NCBI GenBank assembly: GCA_026990095.1
Contig: JALSIL010000137.1
Location: forward strand, 1 to 24,631
Reading direction: 5' to 3'
Length of the DNA: 24,631 nt
Source: Lysobacterales bacterium
Lineage (GTDB): Bacteria; Pseudomonadota; Gammaproteobacteria; Xanthomonadales; Marinicellaceae
Within the stretch, counting starts at the first letter, position 1. Each line of letters starts with the position of its first letter. Below the pieces are notes generated by a model that was not told the DNA's origin, searched no databases, and worked only from the letters and a program-made list of their open reading frames with translations. Positions 9,102 to 15,543 of this stretch are shown here, one piece after another. The translations under genes and the position numbers were made by a program.

Positions 9102-10354
9102 TATCTATCAATCTCCCCGAATACGATATCCATTGTACCGATGACCGATACAACATCTGCTAACATGGAACCCTTAACCATTTCATTCATAGCTGAAATG
9201 TGGGCAAAACCCGGTGCACGAACTTTCATTCTGAACGGTTTGTTCGAATCATCGGCAACCAAATAAACACCAAATTCTCCTTTAGGAGCTTCTACTGCGG
9301 CATACGCCTCGCCTTTTGGCACGATGTACCCCTCGGTAAATAGTTTGAAATGATGAATCAATGATTCCATGTCATTTTTCATCATTTCGCGACTCGGTGG
9401 TGCGACTTTGTAATCATCCAACATCACAGGACCTGGATTTTCTTTCAACCATTGAACGCATTGAGCTATGATTTTATTGGATTGAACCATTTCTTCCATT
9501 CGCACCAAATAACGGTCGTAACAATCGCCATTAACGCCAACTGGAATATCAAAATCCACCTTATCATAAGCCGCATAAGTTTGTTTTTTGCGTAAATCCC
9601 ACTCAATTCCAGAACCACGCAGCATGGGACCTGTAAAACCCAGTTGCAAAGCACGCTCAGGTGAAACCACACCGATACCAACCGTTCTTTGTTTCCAAAT
9701 ACGATTATCGGCTAATAAGGTGTTGTATTCAGCAATTTTTTCTGGGAAATAATTGGTGAAATGCTCCACATATTCCAACATTGTCCCTTCACGCCATGAA
9801 TTGATATCTTTTAAAGCCTTGCCCTTTGTCCATTTTGACTCAGCGTGTTTTGGCATGTAATCTGGCAAGTCGCGGTAAACACCGCCTGGGCGATAATACG
9901 TTGCGTGCATACGCGCACCTGAGACCGCTTCGTACAAATCCATTAATAATTCACGTTCGCGAAAAGCGTACAAAAACAAAGTCATCGCACCCAGGTCCAG
10001 TCCATGCGTACCAATCCACATCAAGTGGTTCAAAATACGGGTAATTTCATCAAACATGGTGCGAATATACTGTGCTCGAACCGGTACATCAATATTTAAT
10101 AATTTTTCAATGGAACGCACATAACCGTGTTCGTTACACATCATGGAAACATAATCCAGTCTATCCATGTAACCAATTGAATGATTAAATGGCTTGGATT
10201 CGGCTAATTTTTCGGTGCCACGGTGCAATAAGCCCACATGTGGATCTGCATGCACAATCACTTCGCCATCCATCTCCAAAATTAATCGCAACACACCATG
10301 AGCTGCGGGGTGTTGAGGACCAAAGTTAATGGTATAGTTCTTAATTTCAGACAT
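9101..10354 (-). CDS. nuoD: NADH-quinone oxidoreductase subunit D (49-kDa homologue)
   Basis: 417-residue subunit that forms the quinone reduction site with NuoB. It is related to the large subunit of NiFe hydrogenases. The N-terminal loop FGPQHPAAHGVLRL carries the quinone-site histidine. HRGTEKLAESKP, GYMDRLDYVSMMCNEH, GARMHATYYRPGGV and APGFAHISAMN are all conserved NuoD blocks. The C-terminus (VVSVIGTMDIVFGEIDR) is complete. It is separate from nuoC, unlike the fused nuoCD of E. coli. TAATG overlaps occur at both ends. Confidence 0.98.
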   Translation of the reverse strand: MSEIKNYTINFGPQHPAAHGVLRLILEMDGEVIVHADPHVGLLHRGTEKLAESKPFNHSIGYMDRLDYVSMMCNEHGYVRSIEKLLNIDVPVRAQYIRTMFDEITRILNHLMWIGTHGLDLGAMTLFLYAFRERELLMDLYEAVSGARMHATYYRPGGVYRDLPDYMPKHAESKWTKGKALKDINSWREGTMLEYVEHFTNYFPEKIAEYNTLLADNRIWKQRTVGIGVVSPERALQLGFTGPMLRGSGIEWDLRKKQTYAAYDKVDFDIPVGVNGDCYDRYLVRMEEMVQSNKIIAQCVQWLKENPGPVMLDDYKVAPPSREMMKNDMESLIHHFKLFTEGYIVPKGEAYAAVEAPKGEFGVYLVADDSNKPFRMKVRAPGFAHISAMNEMVKGSMLADVVSVIGTMDIVFGEIDR

Positions 10355-11067
10355 TAACTATCTCCCTCAAGTTGTTCTTGATTTTCTGCATAACGGGCAT
10401 CTTTGCGAATGGTTTTTGGAATGGTGACACGCGGTTCAATGGAAACGGGCTCGTAAACAACGCGGCCTTTTTCCTCATCATAACGCACTTCAACATTACC
10501 AATAAGAGGGAAATCTTTTCTAAATGGATGACCGATAAAACCATAATCAGTTAAGATTCGACGCAAATCAGGGTGACCAATAAAGATTATGCCAAATAAA
10601 TCAAAGGCTTCACGTTCAAACCAATCTGCCCCTGCCCACACTTTTACCAAAGATGGAACGGCTAATACTCCCGTATCAGGAGCATAACATTTAAGTCGAA
10701 TGCGGTTGTTGTGTTTGATTGACAATAAATGTACGACTGCTGCAAAGCGTTTTTCCATGAGTTCGGTTTCACGTTCTTCCCATGAAAATCTACCTGGACC
10801 TTTGACGCCAATACCACGACTAAAGCCAGTGCTGGAAACATCGTCGGTATTCCACTCACCTTCACCGAAAGTGAGGTAATCAATGCCGCATAAATCAATA
10901 AGTTGTTCAAAGGAAAATTGCGCATCGTCTCTTAATTGCGTACACACCTGTTGCCAATTTTCAGGTGCGACTTCTGCCGTTAGTTCACCGTGTTGGACAA
11001 CAATATTGGTGATTAACTCACCAAAATGGGCTTTCAGCTTTTTTTCTAAACTCGTTGTTGTATTCAT
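10354..11067 (-). CDS. nuoC: NADH-quinone oxidoreductase subunit C (30-kDa homologue)
   Basis: 237-residue peripheral-arm subunit of complex I with no cofactor. The family signature near the end is intact: WFEREAFDLFGIIFIGHPDL, then RRILTDYGFIGHPFRKDFPL. The middle part (about 70-110) carries a glycine-rich, charged insertion around FSRGIGVKGPGRFSWEERE before the conserved VVHLLSIKHNNRIRLK. I believe similar insertions occur in other gammaproteobacterial NuoC proteins, but I could not align it. The start lies six bases after the nuoB stop and the gene ends in a TAATG overlap with nuoD. Confidence 0.95.
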   Translation of the reverse strand: MNTTTSLEKKLKAHFGELITNIVVQHGELTAEVAPENWQQVCTQLRDDAQFSFEQLIDLCGIDYLTFGEGEWNTDDVSSTGFSRGIGVKGPGRFSWEERETELMEKRFAAVVHLLSIKHNNRIRLKCYAPDTGVLAVPSLVKVWAGADWFEREAFDLFGIIFIGHPDLRRILTDYGFIGHPFRKDFPLIGNVEVRYDEEKGRVVYEPVSIEPRVTIPKTIRKDARYAENQEQLEGDS

Positions 11068-11073
11068 AATGAG

Positions 11074-11625
11074 TTATCTAGCTATTGTATTTGTTCGTTT
11101 AATTTTTTTTTGTAACTGCAACAAGCCGTAAATTAACGCCTCAGCAGTAGGAGGGCATCCTGGCACATAGACATCGACAGGCACAACACGGTCACAACCA
11201 CGCACAACCGCATAAGAATAATGGTAATAACCACCACCGTTAGCACATGAACCCATGGAAACCACGTATTTTGGATCAGCCATTTGGTCATAGACTTTGC
11301 GAAGAGCGGATGCCATTTTGTTGACTAATGTTCCTGCCACAATCATTACATCTGATTGTCTTGGCGAGGGTCTAAAGATAATGCCGAATCGATCCAAATC
11401 GTAACGCGCACCACCTGCTTGCATCATTTCTACAGCACAACAAGCCAAACCAAAAGTCATTGGCCACATAGAACCCGTCCGTGCCCAACCAATGACATCA
11501 TCAAGTCTAGCAGTAAAAAATCCTTTGTTATCAAAACCTTGTTGTGAGTAAGGATGAGTGATGCCATCAACGACACCTGTTTCAAGATTAGAAAAATCAG
11601 TTGAACTGTTTAGTTTTACTCCCAT
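11074..11625 (-). CDS. nuoB: NADH-quinone oxidoreductase subunit B (cluster N2)
   Basis: 183-residue subunit that holds cluster N2, the last iron-sulfur centre before quinone. The ligands are visible: tandem Cys62-Cys63 in MTFGLACCAVEMM, Cys127 in VVSMGSCANGGG and Cys157 in VYVPGCPPTAEAL. I place the start at the ATG at 11625 because AAGGAG lies seven bases upstream. An in-frame ATG seven codons earlier (11646) has no ribosome site and would lengthen the overlap with nuoA. With this start nuoB overlaps the nuoA end by ten bases. Confidence 0.97.
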   Translation of the reverse strand: MGVKLNSSTDFSNLETGVVDGITHPYSQQGFDNKGFFTARLDDVIGWARTGSMWPMTFGLACCAVEMMQAGGARYDLDRFGIIFRPSPRQSDVMIVAGTLVNKMASALRKVYDQMADPKYVVSMGSCANGGGYYHYSYAVVRGCDRVVPVDVYVPGCPPTAEALIYGLLQLQKKIKRTNTIAR

Positions 11626-11972
11626 TCGAGTGCTCCTTTTTTCCATTCATAGACAAATCCTATGACTAAAATGAATAAGAATAAAAACATAGAGACCAAT
11701 CCAAATGGCCCTAGTTTATCTAAAATTACAGCCCATGGGAACATGAATGCAACTTCCAAATCAAATATAATAAAAAGAATTGCGACCAAATAAAACCGAA
11801 CATCAAATTTCATGTGTGCATCATCAAACGCTTCAAAACCACACTCATAAGCGGATGATTTTTCTTCATTTGAATTTCTTGGCCCCAGAACAAAACCCAC
11901 AGACAATAAAACCAAGGCAAGCCCAATAGCAACACCTAAAAACATTAATACTGGAAAATATTCAGCCAGCAT
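11616..11972 (-). CDS. nuoA: NADH-quinone oxidoreductase subunit A
   Basis: 118-residue, three-helix membrane subunit (ND3 homologue) and first gene of the nuo operon. The conserved loop between helices 1 and 2 is present: SSAYECGFEAFDDAHMKFDVRFYLVAILFIIFDLE, written here only as a guide to residues 40-74. It includes the Cys of YECGFE and the intramembrane acidic residues of FDLEVAFMFPWA. The start is supported by AAAAGGGG seven bases upstream. No consensus promoter is obvious between it and the repeat array upstream, so transcription may begin farther up or from an unusual promoter. Confidence 0.97.
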   Translation of the reverse strand: MLAEYFPVLMFLGVAIGLALVLLSVGFVLGPRNSNEEKSSAYECGFEAFDDAHMKFDVRFYLVAILFIIFDLEVAFMFPWAVILDKLGPFGLVSMFLFLFILVIGFVYEWKKGALEWE

Positions 11973-12106
11973 AATAGTACCCCTTTTACTTTAAAATCAC
12001 GTTGAGTGGAATAATCCACCGAATAAAACCTTTGCAAACCAAAGACTCCTATACAAATCTACTTTCTTTTTTCTTCTTAAAATCAGTACTGCAGACACCA
12101 ATTCTT
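11973..12106 (-). promoter_or_regulatory. nuoA leader with a GTGGA-TTAT-TCCAC palindrome
   Basis: Non-coding leader just upstream of nuoA. It holds the AAAAGGGG ribosome site and, 33-47 bases upstream of the ATG (12006-12019), a 14-bp palindrome GTGGATTATTCCAC with five-base arms. This could be an operator or an mRNA hairpin. I found no convincing -35/-10 pair on the minus strand; the best AT-rich hexamers have poor partners. Regulatory meaning is inference. Confidence 0.3.
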
Positions 12107-12135
12107 AAAAAACATTTTAGCCATGGATGGCTAAA
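12107..12135 (-). terminator. Terminator-like stem and T-run between the 69-bp repeat array and nuoA
   Basis: On the minus strand TTTAGCCAT and ATGGCTAAA form nine complementary bases around CC (a realistic hairpin is eight pairs with a four-base loop). Three bases later comes a run of six T (12112-12107). It lies exactly where the tandem array ends. The other two repeat junctions lack both the full-length stem and the T-run. It would stop transcripts coming from tRNA-Leu before nuoA, implying a separate nuo promoter. The short offset between stem and T-run weakens the call. Confidence 0.45.
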
Positions 12136-12188
12136 CTTTAGTTTTAAAATCAACACACGGAAGTGTTGTATTTTAATTTAACAAGCTT
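12120..12188 (-). repeat. 69-bp tandem repeat, copy 1 (nuoA-proximal)
   Basis: First of three head-to-tail units between tRNA-Leu and nuoA. It matches copy 2 at 68 of 69 positions, differing only in the hairpin loop region (ACGG versus ATGG). Each unit contains the palindrome GCCATGGATGGC, the near-palindrome CTAAACTTTAG, and a hairpin with inner arms CAACAC/GTGTTG and outer arms TTAAAAT/ATTTTAA (one bulged base). It has no open reading frame of note. Confidence 0.9.
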
Positions 12189-12257
12189 GCCATGGATGGC
12201 TAAACTTTAGTTTTAAAATCAACACATGGAAGTGTTGTATTTTAATTTAACAAGCTT
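12189..12257 (-). repeat. 69-bp tandem repeat, copy 2
   Basis: Middle unit of the array, nearly identical to copy 1, with the same two palindromes and hairpin. The very high identity to copy 1 suggests recent duplication or gene-conversion-like homogenisation of these two units, while copy 3 is older. Confidence 0.9.
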
Positions 12258-12326
12258 GCCATGAATGGCTAAACTTTAGTTCTCAAAACCGGCACACAGA
12301 TGTGCTGTATTTTGAGAATCTAACAT
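12258..12326 (-). repeat. 69-bp tandem repeat, copy 3 (diverged, tRNA-proximal)
   Basis: The first 24 bases match copies 1 and 2 with one change. The hairpin half is strongly diverged but still pairs: outer arms TTCTCAAAA/TTTTGAGAA (nine perfect pairs) and inner arms CGGCACA/TGTGCTG (one wobble on the plus strand). Because both arms changed together, the fold, not the sequence, seems to be what was kept. The unit ends within a few bases of the tRNA 3' end. The right boundary is approximate. Confidence 0.7.
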
Positions 12327-12329
12327 GCC

Positions 12330-12415
12330 TGGTGCCGACGGCCGGAGTCGAACCGGCACAGCTGAAAGCCACCACCCCCTCAAGATGGCGTGTCTACCAG
12401 TTCCACCACGTCGGC
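12330..12415 (-). tRNA. tRNA-Leu (anticodon GAG)
   Basis: 86-base class II tRNA read on the minus strand. The acceptor arms are GCCGACG and CGTCGGC with discriminator A and an encoded CCA. The D-arm is TGGAACTGGTAGACA. The anticodon stem CCATC pairs with GGTGG's complement partner GGTG(G) around loop TTGAGGG, giving anticodon GAG, which reads CUU/CUC leucine codons. A long variable arm (GGTGGCTTTCAGCTGT region) and T-arm GCCGGTTCGACTCCGGC follow. The place between secG and nuoA is one I recall from related gammaproteobacteria. Confidence 0.96.
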
Positions 12416-12750
12416 ATTTTTTTGGTTTCTTTTACCTCATTAATCCTTAATTACATCGTAAGAAAACTCTCAATTATAATTCATACATTCGAATTTTCCG
12501 CCTCGTTCTTAAGGATTACTAAGGCAAGATAAACTCAAAAAATATTCTTCCCAATATAAGAAAAACACTTTTTGGATTACTTTAACTAGTAACATTTAAA
12601 CTTTTTCTTTGTGAATAAAATCTTAACTCATTCACTAACAAACCCTTTTAACTGGATGCTTGCACACTAAAATGCCAACTATAGCATTTTAACATTAGCA
12701 ATTATTGAATACTTGATATGGGTCAATAATTGATAATGGAAAATAATAAA
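12416..12750 (-). other. secG to tRNA-Leu intergenic region with two hairpins and a possible promoter
   Basis: 335 AT-rich bases with no credible gene. Just after the secG stop, CAATTATTGA and TCAATAATTG (12699-12708 and 12723-12732) form a perfect ten-base stem with a 14-base loop but no T-run. Further on, AAAATGC and GCATTTT (12669-12675 and 12684-12690) form a seven-base stem with an eight-base loop that could act as a weak terminator for secG. A TATAAT on the minus strand at 12478-12473, about 58 bases upstream of the tRNA, is a possible -10 box for tRNA-Leu, but its -35 partner is poor. Confidence 0.35.
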
Positions 12751-13320
12751 TTAACCCTCTGTTTTATCTTTGGCTTCTTGAGCTTTTTTAATCACTTCTT
12801 GCTTAATCTCTCCAGTCTTTTCGATTGCTGCATCTTTTAAATCTGTTGCTTTTTGAACCACCGCATCTTTAACTTCAGAGACTTTTTCAGTGGTGAGTTC
12901 TTTTACAGCATTATTTACCGCTCCAACCTCAGGAACATCAGTCTCTTGAGCATCAACAGCAGGTACATCGCTATCTTGTTGAGTTGAGTCACCTTCTGCA
13001 GGTGTCAAGGAAGGAACATCTGATGTACTGGTATCCAACTTTCCAATAACACCTAAATCCACTTCTCCAGTTTTTGCTGTGGTAAAATGCTTGCTGGCAT
13101 TAACTGCCATTAACAAACTAATTGCAAAAAATAAGAAGGCTAAAATCATGGTTGTTTTTGTAAGGAAGTTTCCAGAGCCTTTAGCACCAAAAACGGTAGA
13201 AGAAGCACCCGAGCCAAAGGCTGATCCTGCTGTAGCCCCCGCCCCTTTTTGCACCAATATAAAGGCAATCATTGCAACAACGATTAACACGAAAACGATT
13301 AATAATAAATTAACTGACAT
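12751..13320 (-). CDS. secG: Preprotein translocase subunit SecG with long charged C-terminal tail
   Basis: 189-residue inner-membrane partner of SecYE that assists protein export. The SecG core is clear. Helix 1 spans residues about 4-22. It is followed by LVQKGAGATAGSAFGSGASS, the cytoplasmic loop TVFGAKGSGNFLTKTT, and helix 2 at about 53-71. SecG proteins are usually 75-130 residues. Here about 115 residues follow helix 2: an acidic, Asp/Glu/Thr/Ser-rich stretch, then a Lys/Glu/Ala-rich helical tail with heptad-like repeats (VQKATDLKDAAIEKTGEIKQ). The ATG at 13320 is chosen because the upstream AGTGAG leader is shared with tpiA. A GTG four codons earlier would lie inside that leader. Confidence 0.93.
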   Translation of the reverse strand: MSVNLLLIVFVLIVVAMIAFILVQKGAGATAGSAFGSGASSTVFGAKGSGNFLTKTTMILAFLFFAISLLMAVNASKHFTTAKTGEVDLGVIGKLDTSTSDVPSLTPAEGDSTQQDSDVPAVDAQETDVPEVGAVNNAVKELTTEKVSEVKDAVVQKATDLKDAAIEKTGEIKQEVIKKAQEAKDKTEG

Positions 13321-13324
13321 ACTT

Positions 13325-13343
13325 TTTAACACTCACTTTTTAG
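13325..13343 (-). promoter_or_regulatory. Translation leader of secG, 18/19 identical to the tpiA leader
   Basis: On the minus strand this reads CTAAAAAGTGAGTGTTAAA, four bases before the secG ATG. The tpiA leader at 14145-14127 is the same except for C instead of T at one position. AAGTGAG resembles a Shine-Dalgarno site with an inserted T. The repeat supports the downstream ATG as the secG start and may be a shared regulatory target. It overlaps the palindrome AGGATTATCCT at 13352-13342 by two bases. Confidence 0.5.
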
Positions 13344-13362
13344 GATAATCCTTTAAATAATA

Positions 13363-14124
13363 TTAGGACAACTTATCCGCTTGTTGACATATCGCAAGAA
13401 AATCATTTGCAGTTAAAGAGGCTCCACCTATTAAACCACCATCAATATCTTGCATGGAAAATAATTCTTTGGCATTGCTGCCTTTTACACTGCCACCGTA
13501 TAGGATTGGCACAAGGGTCGCTATTGTATCACTTTTTAACGATAAAAGAGTACGAATAAATGCATGAACCTCTTGCGCTTGGTCGCTACTGGCAGTTACC
13601 CCTGTTCCAATTGCCCAAATTGGCTCGTAGGCAATAACAGCATCAGCAAAAGCACCAACACCAACAAGATCAATAACTGCATTAATCTGCTGGGCAACAA
13701 CTTGTTCTGTAACACCAGACTCTCGCTGCTCTAAGGTTTCACCGCAACACAATACTGGTTTTAAACCTTGAACTTGTGCAGCTTGAAACTTTTTAGCTAT
13801 ATCTTGATTGCTCTCATTAAAGTATTCACGCCGCTCAGAATGCCCCACCAAAACCATTTGGCAACCCACTTCTTTGAGCATTGCAGCAGAAACTTCACCC
13901 GTAAACGCACCCTTGGCATGTTCACTAACTGTTTGGGCTCCTAAAACCATTTTTGACCCTACAAGTTTTGAGGCTTGTGGCAGGTATACAAAAGGGGGAA
14001 ACAGGGCAACATCAAATCTTTTTGAGTCAGACAAACCATTAGTAATTTTTGAAATTAAATCATTAGTCATGGCAATAGAACCATTTAACTTCCAATTTCC
14101 TGCAACCAATAATTTTCTTGTCAT
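13363..14124 (-). CDS. tpiA: Triosephosphate isomerase
   Basis: 253-residue cytosolic TIM-barrel enzyme that interconverts glyceraldehyde 3-phosphate and dihydroxyacetone phosphate in glycolysis and gluconeogenesis. The catalytic residues are Lys12 (GNWKLNGS), His95 (LVGHSERR) and Glu167 (AYEPIWAIGTG), and the phosphate-gripping loop 6 is intact. YGGSVKGSNAKE and GLIGGASL close the barrel. The usual length is about 250. It sits 42 bases before secG, with no terminator between, so the two are probably co-transcribed. The start has the AGTGAG leader described separately. Confidence 0.98.
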   Translation of the reverse strand: MTRKLLVAGNWKLNGSIAMTNDLISKITNGLSDSKRFDVALFPPFVYLPQASKLVGSKMVLGAQTVSEHAKGAFTGEVSAAMLKEVGCQMVLVGHSERREYFNESNQDIAKKFQAAQVQGLKPVLCCGETLEQRESGVTEQVVAQQINAVIDLVGVGAFADAVIAYEPIWAIGTGVTASSDQAQEVHAFIRTLLSLKSDTIATLVPILYGGSVKGSNAKELFSMQDIDGGLIGGASLTANDFLAICQQADKLS

Positions 14125-14126
14125 AA

Positions 14127-14181
14127 TTTAACGCTCACTTTTTAGCGTGCGCATTATAATACACTATTTAGTTTTATACGA
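14127..14181 (-). promoter_or_regulatory. tpiA promoter (-10) and leader
   Basis: A TATAAT box lies on the minus strand at 14158-14153, about 29 bases upstream of the tpiA ATG. The -35 region is weak (TCGTAT near 14181-14176). The leader CTAAAAAGTGAGCGTTAAA (14145-14127) follows. ACGCT and AGCGT in it can pair around the ribosome-site region. The remaining bases up to 14359 are AT-rich with only short hairpins such as CACC-AATAA-GGTG, and no clear terminator for the dehydrogenase gene upstream. Confidence 0.4.
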
Positions 14182-14359
14182 TAATCGCATATATATTTTA
14201 TGTAAATAAACGATTTATTATTTTCTTAATCAAGATATAGGTAATTTTTTAAGTGCAACTAATCAATATACACAAGAACTATAAAACAAACTTATAGCCA
14301 CCTTATTGGTGATAAAGCTTTTTAACGCGTTCCCCGAGTTGTGCAAAGGTCTCCAATAG

Positions 14360-15532
14360 TTAAAATAAGTTAAATTTCGCCTCCTTATAAAGCTCACGTC
14401 CAATTAACATTAAGCGAATTTCATTGGTTCCTGCGCCAATATCGTATAATTTTGCATCACGAAGCAAACGTCCTGTAGGGTATTCATTGATGTAACCATT
14501 ACCTCCAAGTATTTGAATCGCTTCTAATGCCACATCGACTGCATTTCGAGATGAAAAGGTTAAACACGCGGCTGGATCTAATCGTGAATTTATATTTCTA
14601 TCGTAATTGGCAGCAATACCGTAGGCAAAGTACTTACTGGCTTGGAGTTTTGTGTACATTTCGCCAATTTTGCCCTGCATTAAACCAAATTGACCCAAAT
14701 CCTTACCAAATTGCTTTCTTTCTCCAACATAAGGAAAGGCAATATCACAGGCTGCTTGCATGATTCCAATTGGCCCACCTGATAGAACCAGACGTTCGGT
14801 GTTTAAGCCACTCATTAAAATTCGCACACCTAAATTGACCTCTCCTAAAACATTTTCAGGAGGAATGACACAATCTTCAAACACCAGCTCACAGGTATTA
14901 GAACCACGCATACCAAGTTTATCGAGTTTTTGTGCGGTGCTAAATCCTTGCATGCCTTTTTCAACAATAAAAGCAGTCATGCATTTAGAACCAGCTGACT
15001 TTTCAGCGGTACGCATATAAACAATTAACACATCGGCATCAGGACCATTTGTTATCCACATTTTATTGCCATTGGCTATCCAGTTTGTGCCATCAAACTC
15101 GGCTTTACATGACATCGAACCAACCACATCAGAACCCGCTCCAGGCTCACTCATTGCAAGAGCACCGACAAATCCACCGTTGCACAATTTAGCAATGTAT
15201 TTTTGCCTTTGCTCTTCATTGGCGTGTTTGAACAAATTATTCAAGCACAAATTTGAGTGCGCGCCATAGGATAAACCCACGGATGCAGATGCCCGTGAAA
15301 TTTCTTCCATAACAACAAGATGTGCTAAATAGCCCATCTCCGAGCCGCCATATTCATGCGGAATTGTTATGCCATGCAATCCCAATTCACCCATTTTTTG
15401 CCACAAATCGGCAGGAAACTCATTATCTTTGTCTATTTGTTCGGCACGTGGTGCTATTTCGGTATTGGCAAAATTACGCACGGTATCGCGTAATAATTCT
15501 ATATCTTCCCCTAAACTTACATCTGTATGCAT
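14360..15532 (-). CDS. Isovaleryl-CoA dehydrogenase (acyl-CoA dehydrogenase family)
   Basis: 390-residue FAD flavoprotein of the acyl-CoA dehydrogenase family, expected to oxidise isovaleryl-CoA to 3-methylcrotonyl-CoA in leucine breakdown and pass electrons to ETF. The FAD and substrate motifs are ALAMSEPGAGSDV (residues 125-137) and WITNGPDADV. Most family members have the catalytic Glu in a C-terminal YEGT motif. Here that site reads YDIGAGTNEIRLM with no Glu. Instead Glu246 lies in LNTERLVLSGGPIG, the position used by isovaleryl-CoA dehydrogenases. That shift is the main reason for the call. It starts 12 bases from the preceding hydrolase stop, so it ends the valine-type operon. A branched-chain or long-chain relative is the alternative. 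No liuB, liuC or liuD genes for later leucine steps are nearby. Confidence 0.85.
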   Translation of the reverse strand: MHTDVSLGEDIELLRDTVRNFANTEIAPRAEQIDKDNEFPADLWQKMGELGLHGITIPHEYGGSEMGYLAHLVVMEEISRASASVGLSYGAHSNLCLNNLFKHANEEQRQKYIAKLCNGGFVGALAMSEPGAGSDVVGSMSCKAEFDGTNWIANGNKMWITNGPDADVLIVYMRTAEKSAGSKCMTAFIVEKGMQGFSTAQKLDKLGMRGSNTCELVFEDCVIPPENVLGEVNLGVRILMSGLNTERLVLSGGPIGIMQAACDIAFPYVGERKQFGKDLGQFGLMQGKIGEMYTKLQASKYFAYGIAANYDRNINSRLDPAACLTFSSRNAVDVALEAIQILGGNGYINEYPTGRLLRDAKLYDIGAGTNEIRLMLIGRELYKEAKFNLF

Positions 15533-15543
15533 AATATTCTCGT

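Noticed and set aside
11626..11646. Longer nuoB starting at the upstream ATG
   Set aside because: No ribosome site there; AAGGAG is placed for the ATG at 11625.
12120..12326. CRISPR array
   Set aside because: The units are directly adjacent 69-mers with no unique spacers, and there are no cas genes in the window.
12302..12532. Plus-strand open frame of 76 codons across the tRNA-Leu gene
   Set aside because: It is the antisense of tRNA-Leu; the GVEP-type peptide is a well-known false ORF over tRNA genes.
13321..13332. GTG start four codons upstream for secG
   Set aside because: The GTG lies in the leader shared with tpiA and is not preserved in the tpiA copy, whereas the ATG spacing is.
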